Source: Thermoanaerobaculia bacterium
GTDB taxonomy: Bacteria > Acidobacteriota > Thermoanaerobaculia > Multivoradales > UBA5704
Assembly: GCA_030150965.1 (NCBI GenBank)
Contig: JASLEW010000061.1
Location: 1 to 11,547 of the forward strand
Direction of reading: 5' to 3'
Length of the DNA stretch: 11,547 bases
Under the pieces are notes generated by a model. It saw only the letters and a list, made by a program, of their open reading frames with translations, did not search any database and was not told the DNA's origin. Positions 4,319-11,547 of the stretch are shown here, one piece after another. Numbering within the stretch: position 1 is the stretch's first letter; each line of letters starts with the position of its first letter. A program made the position numbers and the translations under genes.

Positions 4319-7300
4319 CTAGCTCCCGGTGTGGATCGAGAAGAACCTCGAGATCCGCACGATGCGGCAGCGCAGGGCGTCGGGGTGGACCTCGCCGCCC
4401 GGCGCATCGGGACGCGAGGTATAGGAGGCGGCATCGAAGAGCGCCTGCCAGAAGCCGTCGCTGCACTCGATCTCGGGCTGGCGAGGGCTCTGCACCTCGA
4501 GCCAGCGCAGGCGGAGCCGCTGCGCCGGCCCGGGCGCCAGGGCCAGCTCCGCGGTCTCGTCATCGGTGCGCAGGAGCCCGGGGCCACCCGGCCACCAGAC
4601 GCCCACGTAGGCCTCCTGGTTGGGCCGCCCGGCGAAATCCCTCAGCTCCCGGGTCACCACCGCATAGAGGTAGAACGGCGGACGGCTGGGCCACGGCGTC
4701 AGAGTCTCGCAGGTGAGCGTTCCCTCCCGTTCCAGCGTCACCTTGGGCAGCGGCCCCGGGAACCAGTCCTCCTCGACGCGGTTCAGGGCCGGCAGCAGCT
4801 GAACCCAGAAGGGCGGCGACCAGTCGCTCAGCCGGTCGCTCGGCCCTGAGCCGTCCGGCCCCTGGGTGCGCAGCCGCCTGGCGAACCGGAGCTTGAAGAA
4901 CCACCAGGCGAGATCCGGCTTGGAATTGCCGATCCTCCCCTCCTCGCAGGCCCGGATCTCGGGCGGCGCCAGCAGGAAGGAGGAGGCCAGGAAGCGCGGC
5001 GCGATCGTCGTCCGGTCGCGGGTGTGCCCGACCGCTCCCGCCATCCGCGACAGGTCGATGTCCAGGCCGTCCACCGGCAGGGCGCCGGACCAGCTGCCAT
5101 CCGGGTCCGGCATGCTGCCGGGAGTGTCCGGCGCCAGCTCCAGGGCTTCGGCCGCGCTGCCGCCGGTCACGATGGGGTCGGTGCCCGCCTGATGGTAGAG
5201 GCCGGCATGGCTGTCGGGCGCGCTCACCGTCATGACCTCGACCGCCAGCTCCTCGGCCAGTCCGCCGACCTCGTACCAGGGGCCGTCCACCGCCACCAGG
5301 AGGCCCGGCCCGCGGCCGGGGGCGGCGGGATCCTCCTGGGTGAGCGGCAGGACGAGCTTGACCTTCGGTGCCGGGATCACGCCGCGGAAGCGGCAGGGGA
5401 CGAAGAGCCGGCGCCAGCGCGTCGCGGTCGTGCCGTCCCGCGCGTCCAGGAAGCTCTGCTCCTCCGGCAGGACGCCGCGGTAGCGGCTCCAGATCCGTGC
5501 CGAGAAGCGGTGGTGGAGGGCGCGGAAATCGCCGCCGGGGACCGCTGCGCCGAGGTCTTCCTCGTAGAGGAAGGACGCCGGCTGACCCTGATCCGGACGG
5601 TCCGTCCGCTTCATCGGCAGCTGGCGCCGCTCCTCGTCGCTGCGCTCGCCGAACTCGGCCATCTCGAAGCCGAGGTAGCGTCGCAGCTCGGCGTCGGGGG
5701 CGCCGGGTTCATCGGCAGCATCGGGAGCACCCGGCGTGCCGGCGGTTCCGGCCGCGCTTGGCGCGCCGGGCCTCGGCGCCTGCCGCGCCGGCAGGTCCGG
5801 ATGGTCCGCCGGCGGCCGGCCGCGCCAGCTCCAGACCTGGTGCATCAGGTCGGCGCGGTCGATCAGCGGGTGGATCAGGGAGAACTCGTCCGCGGAGAGG
5901 TCGAGCGCGACCTCCAGGCTCCCCTTCTCTGCCCGGGAGCTGTCCGGGGTCAGGGCGCGCCACAGCGCCTGGCGCAGCGGCTGCCGCTCGGCCGGGTCGA
6001 GCCACAGCGGCTGGACGACCTCGATCAGCAGGTGCCAGGGCGAGGTCAGGTTCAGGTGCCGGTCGCCGACGACCTGGGTGCGCACCGCCTCGCTGCGCCG
6101 GAAGCGCTTCTCCGCCTCCTCGGCGAGCACGGCGTAGACCGTGAGGCGGTAGAGCCTTCCACAACCGGATAGGCTCCGGCCGCCGACCTTGACCTCCAGC
6201 AGCCCGTCGCCTCCGACCATGCCCTCGACCGCAATGGGGGAGCGTTGCTCGCTCCGCAGGCACGGTGTCGCCTGCCGCCAGTTGGAGTACTCATCGGAGA
6301 TCGGCACCGCCTGGGCCTTGCCCGGGCCGGTCGACGCCCCGCGGCCGGCTTTGAGGCCGATCTTCGCCTCCAGTCCCTGCCATTCGCGGGTCTCGCCGGT
6401 GGGCGAGAAGCTCACCAGCTCCGCCCAGAGTCCGTCCACCGCCGGGTCGTCGAGGAAGACGCCGGCGGCCGCGGCATCCAACCGGACCCTCCGGGTCTCG
6501 CTGGAGGTCGCGGCGTGGTGGGCCAGCTGATGGAAGCTTCGCCAGATGAACCTGCGGCGGTCGCGCGGAGCCTCCGGCGCCACCCACCGGTCCCAGGTCC
6601 GCAGGTCGGTCGTGGGGCTGCCCAGGGCGATCGAGAAGCGATTGCGGACCTCGACCCCGCGGCGGAGCGGCAGGTTGGCGGTCCCCATCAGCAGCAGCGG
6701 CGTCCCCGCGAGGATGGAGTCGCCGGAGGTCTCCGCACCGAGGTGGCGGAGCAGCGGGTCGCGAGGCGGCAGCAGCATCTGCGGCCGCAGCTCGCGCAGG
6801 CGCGGCGCCACGCCCGGCGGCACCGGCGGCAGGCCGTACGGAACGTCGGGACCGTCGGGACCGGCGCCGGCTGACTCCGGCGGCGCTTGACCCGCGAGGC
6901 GCAGGGCGCCAACCGGCGCCTCGCGCAGGTAGTTGAAGGTCCGGACATGGCCCAGGGGGGCCCCGTTCGTCTGCTCCGGCAGCTGCAGGCCCCACAGCGC
7001 GGTGTCGCCGCAGGTGAGCTCCTTGGGGAGGACGCCCGCGTTGCTCACCAGGAAGGGCAGTACCTCATACTCGCCGCCGAAGACCAGCTCCGGCAGCTTG
7101 CCGACGGAGGGCTCGCAGTGGCTGAAATCCACCAGCGGCTCGTCGAGCGTGGCCACCGCCGCGGGGTCGGGACGGATCGACGCGCCCGCCACCCCGGGTC
7201 CGGCCAGCGGGCCCGCGGCGGAGAGGGGTTGGTTGTCATAGGTGAGCGTGGGCGCGCTCAACCCGCCCTGGTAGGCGAGCCGCGACGGCAGGAGCACCGA

Positions 7301-9277
7301 GTCGCAGAGCGCCTTGCTGCCCACCCACGGCCGGGCCAGGTTCAGGCAATGCCATGCGGGATCGCCCTTGCGGCGCATCAGCAGCGCCACCCCCTGGATC
7401 TGCTCGAGCAGGTCGTCGTCCTCGCGGTCCAGGCTCAGGCCGTCCACCTGCACGGTGAGGCCCTCGGTGGTGCGCGGCGCCGGGCCGCCGGCCTCATCGG
7501 GAAAGATGACCCGGGCGATCTCGCAGGCCCGCTCGTCGCACCAGGAGGCGTCGAGCTTTCGCAGCTCGCGCCATCCCGCAATCCGGTCCTTGTCGCACCG
7601 GAGCTGCTCGGTGAGGAGATCGCGCTGGGCGGAGAGCTGCGCCGGGCTCCGTGGCCCGAAGACGATCTGAACCAGGTCGTTGCACTCGCTGCCGACCCCG
7701 GCGCGCAACAGTTCGTGGGCGAGGTCGAGGCTCGGGTCCGGCGGTTTCCCGACAAAGGCCTCGGCCAGCGTCTTCGCCTCGTCCGGCAGCTCCTTCTCCT
7801 TCGCCTTGGCGTCCCTGCCGCCCTCGTCGACCCACCATCGCTCCCAGGCGCTCCGGAACACGGCCAGGATCACGTCCGGCGAGGCCAGCTGGCTGATCAG
7901 GGTGTCGAGCTGGCTGACCGTCTCTACCAACGTCAGCCGAGAGGTCAAGCCCGGAGCTCCCTCACGGCCGGTCCTGTCCGCCTCCTCGTCGGCCTTGTCG
8001 GCCACGAGGGCGACGACCGCCGGCGCCCTGCCGGTAGCATCGAGGGCGCAGGTCACCCAGCGGCACCACGGAGCGAGGCTTTGCTCGCTGCGGGCCTGGT
8101 GGAACCAGGAGGAAGCGGCTGCGTCCAGGGCGTCGGCGGCCTTGATGCTGAAGGGCTGCTTGGGGGTGCTCCAGGCCGCCGCCAGCCGCCGCAGCAGGCG
8201 TCCGCCGAGGAAGCCCCCGCCGAGCGCCGGCAGGGTGTGCAGGCGCAGCTCCCGCAGCACGAGCTCCGCGGCCTCACCGTAGTGATTGCGCCGGTCGACG
8301 CTGCCCACCTCGCCGTCCGGCGGCTCGCGCAACCAATCGAGAACGGCGCGGGCAAGATCCAACCGCACGGTCAGGCGGTCTTCGAGGCCGCTCCGCCAGT
8401 CGCCCGCCGTTCCGTCGCCCAGGCCGTCGCCCGGTGTGACCCACAGCGAGCCCATGTCGAAGAAGCAGCCCTTCCTGCACTCCGGCGGCGGGAGGTTGGC
8501 CTGCGCCGCGATCGACATGAGCTTCTTGCCGACCGGCACCTGGCCGTAGCTCATGAACGCGGTTTTTTCCTTGCCGTCGAGATGGATGTCGAGCACGGGG
8601 GTTTGGGGATAGAGCCACCGTTCCGCGCCGGGGTGCGGCCTGTCGGAGGGATGCGGACGCCGGCTGATGCGGAGGACCGGAGCGGCGGCGAAGCGCGTCT
8701 TCTCGGGCACGCACGCCGGCTGGTCGAACAGCCAGCACAGGCCGAGCGCCTGCGGCAATGGCCAGGGCAGGTGGGCGAGGTGGGCGAGCAGTCCCGGCCA
8801 GGGGCGGCAATCTGGATCGACGGGAGTTTCGACCGGCCATCGCCAGGGATTCCGCGTGCCGCCGTCCGCTCCCCTGCCGGCCTGCTCGGCGAACAGGCAG
8901 AACCGCTCGGCCAGGCGCTCGCGCAGCTCGTCCAGCCCCTGAAGATCGATCGCCCGAGCCCTCTCGACCGGGACCGTGCCGGCGTCCTGCCACGTCCCGT
9001 CCGCGGTCTCGAAGTAGACCTGGACCTGCCGGATGGACAGGAGCTGGTCAAGGTTGCTGCCGGTGGACGAAACCCTCCAGTTCCAGGGCTGGAGGAAGCG
9101 GCTGAGGAACGGGCTCTCGGCGGCCTGTCCCGCGGTGAAGGGCGCGTTCTTGTCCAGCCCCACGGAGAGGACCATGCCAATCCTGGGTCTCCCCCGGCCA
9201 TGGGCGGCAGGCAGCCGCTCCAGAGTGGGCAGCACGATCAGGTCGGATCGGGGAGGCATCGGATCGGGCGTGGGCAT
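4319..9277 (-). CDS. Unrecognised 1652-residue protein
   Basis: A very large protein with no family I can name. It starts at ATG 9275-9277, with GGAG (9284-9287) six bases upstream, and ends at TAG 4319-4321. There is no signal peptide and no obvious membrane segment, so it is probably cytoplasmic or exported by a non-Sec route. Visible landmarks are 'IGMVLSVGLDKNAPF' near residue 35, a Cys-containing 'ECRKGCFFDMG' near 265, and acidic Lys-rich helical stretches around 490-520. A Pro/Gly-rich linker lies at about 792-829, and a longer Pro/Ala/Gly/Asp linker with 'GAPDA' repeats at about 1150-1195. The ~450-residue C-terminal region is rich in aromatics and beta-like: 'RRLFVPCRFRGVIPAPK' near 1290, 'DGPWYEVGGLAEEL' near 1335, 'DLAWWFFKLRFARRL' near 1460. 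The linkers imply at least three structural parts. Tight spacing to both neighbours argues for one complex or pathway. The ORF is certain; the function is unknown. Confidence 0.85.
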   Translation of the reverse strand: MPTPDPMPPRSDLIVLPTLERLPAAHGRGRPRIGMVLSVGLDKNAPFTAGQAAESPFLSRFLQPWNWRVSSTGSNLDQLLSIRQVQVYFETADGTWQDAGTVPVERARAIDLQGLDELRERLAERFCLFAEQAGRGADGGTRNPWRWPVETPVDPDCRPWPGLLAHLAHLPWPLPQALGLCWLFDQPACVPEKTRFAAAPVLRISRRPHPSDRPHPGAERWLYPQTPVLDIHLDGKEKTAFMSYGQVPVGKKLMSIAAQANLPPPECRKGCFFDMGSLWVTPGDGLGDGTAGDWRSGLEDRLTVRLDLARAVLDWLREPPDGEVGSVDRRNHYGEAAELVLRELRLHTLPALGGGFLGGRLLRRLAAAWSTPKQPFSIKAADALDAAASSWFHQARSEQSLAPWCRWVTCALDATGRAPAVVALVADKADEEADRTGREGAPGLTSRLTLVETVSQLDTLISQLASPDVILAVFRSAWERWWVDEGGRDAKAKEKELPDEAKTLAEAFVGKPPDPSLDLAHELLRAGVGSECNDLVQIVFGPRSPAQLSAQRDLLTEQLRCDKDRIAGWRELRKLDASWCDERACEIARVIFPDEAGGPAPRTTEGLTVQVDGLSLDREDDDLLEQIQGVALLMRRKGDPAWHCLNLARPWVGSKALCDSVLLPSRLAYQGGLSAPTLTYDNQPLSAAGPLAGPGVAGASIRPDPAAVATLDEPLVDFSHCEPSVGKLPELVFGGEYEVLPFLVSNAGVLPKELTCGDTALWGLQLPEQTNGAPLGHVRTFNYLREAPVGALRLAGQAPPESAGAGPDGPDVPYGLPPVPPGVAPRLRELRPQMLLPPRDPLLRHLGAETSGDSILAGTPLLLMGTANLPLRRGVEVRNRFSIALGSPTTDLRTWDRWVAPEAPRDRRRFIWRSFHQLAHHAATSSETRRVRLDAAAAGVFLDDPAVDGLWAELVSFSPTGETREWQGLEAKIGLKAGRGASTGPGKAQAVPISDEYSNWRQATPCLRSEQRSPIAVEGMVGGDGLLEVKVGGRSLSGCGRLYRLTVYAVLAEEAEKRFRRSEAVRTQVVGDRHLNLTSPWHLLIEVVQPLWLDPAERQPLRQALWRALTPDSSRAEKGSLEVALDLSADEFSLIHPLIDRADLMHQVWSWRGRPPADHPDLPARQAPRPGAPSAAGTAGTPGAPDAADEPGAPDAELRRYLGFEMAEFGERSDEERRQLPMKRTDRPDQGQPASFLYEEDLGAAVPGGDFRALHHRFSARIWSRYRGVLPEEQSFLDARDGTTATRWRRLFVPCRFRGVIPAPKVKLVLPLTQEDPAAPGRGPGLLVAVDGPWYEVGGLAEELAVEVMTVSAPDSHAGLYHQAGTDPIVTGGSAAEALELAPDTPGSMPDPDGSWSGALPVDGLDIDLSRMAGAVGHTRDRTTIAPRFLASSFLLAPPEIRACEEGRIGNSKPDLAWWFFKLRFARRLRTQGPDGSGPSDRLSDWSPPFWVQLLPALNRVEEDWFPGPLPKVTLEREGTLTCETLTPWPSRPPFYLYAVVTRELRDFAGRPNQEAYVGVWWPGGPGLLRTDDETAELALAPGPAQRLRLRWLEVQSPRQPEIECSDGFWQALFDAASYTSRPDAPGGEVHPDALRCRIVRISRFFSIHTGS

Positions 9278-9295
9278 GGGGATCTCCGCGCGGCT

Positions 9296-11547
9296 CTAGC
9301 TGTCGGAGGGGCCGGTGAGCATGCAAAAGTAGGCGTCGATGGCGTCGTTCAGCAGCTCCGGATCGAGTCCGGGCCCGGCCGCGGCTAGCACCGCCTCGCC
9401 GGCCGGGAGGGTGCCCCCGAGCTGGGCGACGCGGGCGACCGGCCGCGGGCCCCAGAGGGCCCCCTGGCGGGAGGGGCCGGCCGACGCCAGGGTGTAGCTC
9501 ACCGACTGGTGCACCTCCAGCGTGTAGCACCAGCAGATCTTGATGCTGATCTCCAGGCTGCCGGTGCCGACCAGCGCGCCGCCCTGATACTTGCCGGTCA
9601 GGCTCAGCACGATCGAGGCGGAGGCGATGGCCAGCACCGAAACCGAGCCGCGGATCATGAACAGCAGGCCCACCGCCAGGCCGCCGCCGCGGCTGCTGTC
9701 GTAGGACGCCGTCACGCCGACGTAGACTGCGACGCCGCCCTGGATGGGGCCGAGCGCGATGGCCAGGCTCGCCGAGGCGGCGATGGCCATGTCGGCGGTG
9801 GCGGCGATGGCCATGTCGGCGGTGGCGGCGATCCTGCCGGTCTCCGGGAAGTAGCGGGCGCCGGCCTCGAGGTATCCCGCGCCGCCGAGGATGAAGATGG
9901 TCAGGTTGAAGGGCGCATCGTGGCGCGCCAGCGAGGCGGTGACGCCGATGTTGAACCCGCGGTCGGCACCGGTCCCGGCGCCGTAGCGCAGCGCCAGGGA
10001 GGCGCCGAGGCGCAGGCCGGAGAAGCCGAAGGCGCCCAGCTGGGTGTCGGGGATCGGCAGGTCGAGGGTCGAGACGAAGCCGTCGCCGTCGTGGCGGAGG
10101 GTGACGCCGCCGGGCGAGAGGGTGGTCAGCAGCGCGTTGATGAACTCGAGGGCGTCCGACAGCTTGACGTTGCGCGGCTCGACCTGGAAGTGCAGGTGCC
10201 CCTGCTCGTCGAACTCCAGCAGCGTGGACCTGAAGGTGATCAGCACGAAGTTGGCGATCTGCAGCTTCCAATCGCCCTGCAGGCTGCCGTTGACGCGGCG
10301 GGTGACCGGTGTGGCGCCGCCTCCGGCGCCGGCCGGGACGCCGCCTTCGACCCGGGTCTCGGCGTGGAAGTGGGGGGTGTCGATCGCCACCGTGAGCGGC
10401 CCGAGGGAGAACAGCTGCTGCGTGCCCGTGATGTCGAAGTCGGCGGTGACGCTCACCCAGGGCTGCCGGGTCTGCGGGTCGATGCCGTGCCGCACCTGGA
10501 TGCGGTCGTCGAGCTGCCCGGGCTGCCCGAGCGCCGGCATCTTCAGATTGGCGAACATCCCCTGGAGCGGGATGCCGGCGATATTGGGCAGGAGCGCGGA
10601 GAGATCGAAGCTCTGGAGCGCCGCCGGGATGAGCTGGGTGCCGATCTGCACCACCGGCAGCGCCACGCCGACGGGCTTGAGGGAGGCGAAAGCGGCAGCC
10701 TCTTGCGCGGCGCGCGCCACGACCGGCGTGACCCCGACGACGTCGAGGTCCGGATGGTAGAAGAATGCGATCTGCCGGCGGTCGAAGCCGAGGCCGGAGA
10801 CGGTGGGGGCGTGGCCGAAGGCGCGCACCAGGGCGAGCCCCTCGGCGGCCACGGACTCGGTCTGGTTCAGCAGCTTGCGCGCCAGCCGCACGGCCGGGCC
10901 GAGCTCGCCGTCGAGATGCGCCACCAGCGCGTCGCGCTGGCGCTCGAACAGCGACCGGACCTCGGCCAGCCAGGTGTCGGCGCCGAGCTTCTGCCCGAGC
11001 TCGCTCCCGAGCTCGTCCAGCAACCGGTTGAGCTGGCGTTGCAGCGCGTCGCAGGCGCTCTCCTTGACCTCTGTGAGCAGGCCTTCGAGCTTGTCGGCTG
11101 GCGGCAGCAGCTGACCGGCCTCCTTCCAGAAAACTTTCGTGTCGGTCCGGAGGCGACCCAGCGCGCCTTTCAGATCCTGCGTCAGCTTCTCGCCGGCCGA
11201 GCTGACCGCGCTCTCCCAGGCCGCGCGCAGGGCGTCCGCCGCTGGGGCCTCCCCGTCGAGGGCCTTCCAGATCTCCGCCTGGATGGAGCAGCGGAGCTCC
11301 GCAATGAGGTCCTGCTGCTGGCCGGCGGCCTGCCGCAGCCGGTCCTCGGCCTGCGCCGCCAGAGCCTGCAGCTCGGCCAGCCCCGCCGAGAGGTCGCTCG
11401 CCTTGGCCCTGAGGGCGGCGAGCCGGCCCTCGGCCAGGGACTGCAGCTCCGGCGCGGTGCGGCGGCGCAGGCTTTCGACGTTGGCCAAAGCCGCCTGGGC
11501 GAGGTCGTGCGCATCGCCGATCGTGCACGCGTCGATGCGCTCCAGCA
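9296..11547 (-). CDS. Large helical plus beta-rich protein, N-terminus outside window
   Basis: At least 749 residues are visible, ending in TAG 9296-9298. The frame stays open to the window edge with no Met codon. The TTG at 11486-11488 is therefore probably internal, being followed upstream by '...ERIDACTIGDAHDLAQAAL'. Roughly the first 230 visible residues are Ala/Leu/Glu-rich heptad-like helices, probably coiled coil. A mixed alpha/beta middle follows ('QIAFFYHPDLDVVGVTP', 'DITGTQQLFSLGPLTVAIDTP'). The last third has long alternating-hydrophobic, Gly-rich strands such as 'GGVAVYVGVTASYD' and 'GGLAVGLLFMIRGSVSV', ending in 'IKICWCYTLEVHQSVSYTLA'. The strands suggest a beta-sheet stack, barrel or pore-like domain, but no family is recognised. 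It also carries a 24-bp in-frame repeat (9757-9828). The 1652-residue gene follows after 18 bp, so the two are almost certainly co-transcribed. Confidence 0.82.
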   Translation of the reverse strand, partial: LERIDACTIGDAHDLAQAALANVESLRRRTAPELQSLAEGRLAALRAKASDLSAGLAELQALAAQAEDRLRQAAGQQQDLIAELRCSIQAEIWKALDGEAPAADALRAAWESAVSSAGEKLTQDLKGALGRLRTDTKVFWKEAGQLLPPADKLEGLLTEVKESACDALQRQLNRLLDELGSELGQKLGADTWLAEVRSLFERQRDALVAHLDGELGPAVRLARKLLNQTESVAAEGLALVRAFGHAPTVSGLGFDRRQIAFFYHPDLDVVGVTPVVARAAQEAAAFASLKPVGVALPVVQIGTQLIPAALQSFDLSALLPNIAGIPLQGMFANLKMPALGQPGQLDDRIQVRHGIDPQTRQPWVSVTADFDITGTQQLFSLGPLTVAIDTPHFHAETRVEGGVPAGAGGGATPVTRRVNGSLQGDWKLQIANFVLITFRSTLLEFDEQGHLHFQVEPRNVKLSDALEFINALLTTLSPGGVTLRHDGDGFVSTLDLPIPDTQLGAFGFSGLRLGASLALRYGAGTGADRGFNIGVTASLARHDAPFNLTIFILGGAGYLEAGARYFPETGRIAATADMAIAATADMAIAASASLAIALGPIQGGVAVYVGVTASYDSSRGGGLAVGLLFMIRGSVSVLAIASASIVLSLTGKYQGGALVGTGSLEISIKICWCYTLEVHQSVSYTLASAGPSRQGALWGPRPVARVAQLGGTLPAGEAVLAAAGPGLDPELLNDAIDAYFCMLTGPSDS
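9757..9828 (-). repeat. Three 24-bp in-frame tandem units in the beta-rich domain
   Basis: Units 9781-9804 and 9805-9828 are identical (cgatggccatgtcggcggtg followed by gcgg). Unit 9757-9780 is a diverged third copy with the same cgatggcca start and ggcgg end. Each encodes eight residues: AIAATADM twice, then AIAASASL. A similar AIASASI occurs about 45 residues further on. The period of eight fits one beta-strand or turn per unit. The identical pair points to recent duplication by slippage or unequal exchange. Confidence 0.75.

Noticed and set aside
3514..4716. 400-codon + strand frame over the Gfo/Idh-like gene
   Set aside because: It is Ser/Arg/Ala-rich without structure, and it runs antisense across two well-supported minus-strand genes.
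6887..9388. 833-codon open frame on the + strand opposite the 1652-residue gene
   Set aside because: Composition is Arg/Gly/Gln-biased with no recognisable motifs. The minus-strand frame has balanced composition, a ribosome binding site and operon-like spacing on both sides.
9048..11528. 826-codon minus-strand frame overlapping the partial large protein
   Set aside because: It is almost entirely Arg, Pro, Gly and Ala, the usual shadow in GC-rich DNA. The 9296-11547 frame has coiled-coil heptads and alternating hydrophobic strands.

Overview
The window is very GC-rich and densely coding, and nearly all of it is read from the minus strand. The mix suggests a high-GC, Gram-negative-type soil or sediment bacterium. 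It contains a CBM9-like protein, two lanthipeptide-style precursors with short 'RE(T/S)L' leaders, a Tat-exported Gfo/Idh/MocA relative and very large uncharacterised proteins. Acidobacteriota (Thermoanaerobaculia-like) or a myxobacterial lineage would fit, but this is inference from gene style; no rRNA or marker gene is present.

Layout, left to right. Positions 1-341 (+) hold the C-terminal end of a CBM9-like carbohydrate-binding protein. It converges on two tiny minus-strand genes (427-564 and 765-896) that encode paralogous RiPP precursors: their leaders align, and their Cys/Thr-containing cores differ. Next come a multi-pass membrane protein of the DUF1624/heparan-alpha-glucosaminide N-acetyltransferase-like family (1113-2339) and a small secreted Cys-containing protein of unknown function (2570-3172). 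The rest is a tightly spaced minus-strand operon, transcribed right to left. It starts with a protein of at least 749 residues whose start lies outside the window (9296-11547). An unrecognised 1652-residue protein (4319-9277) follows, then a Tat-signal Gfo/Idh/MocA-like protein with degenerate catalytic motifs (3276-4316). The spacings are 18 bp and 2 bp, so these three are probably co-translated.

How the genes may work together. The two precursors lie next to each other on one strand, each with a strong ribosome binding site, and no lanthionine synthetase, protease or exporter gene is visible. Their modification enzymes must be encoded elsewhere, or the precursors are orphans. The three-gene operon is the largest unexplained unit: a helical/coiled-coil plus beta-rich protein, a giant soluble protein, and an exported probable pseudo-oxidoreductase. 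No function can be assigned to it from sequence alone.

No tRNA, rRNA, CRISPR array, insertion sequence or phage integrase was seen. No gene-free stretch exceeds 300 bases. The intergenic gaps (342-426, 565-764, 897-1112, 2340-2569, 3173-3275) hold ribosome binding sites, GC-rich inverted repeats without clear U-tracts, and one 14-bp tandem duplication. No convincing sigma-70 promoter could be read.
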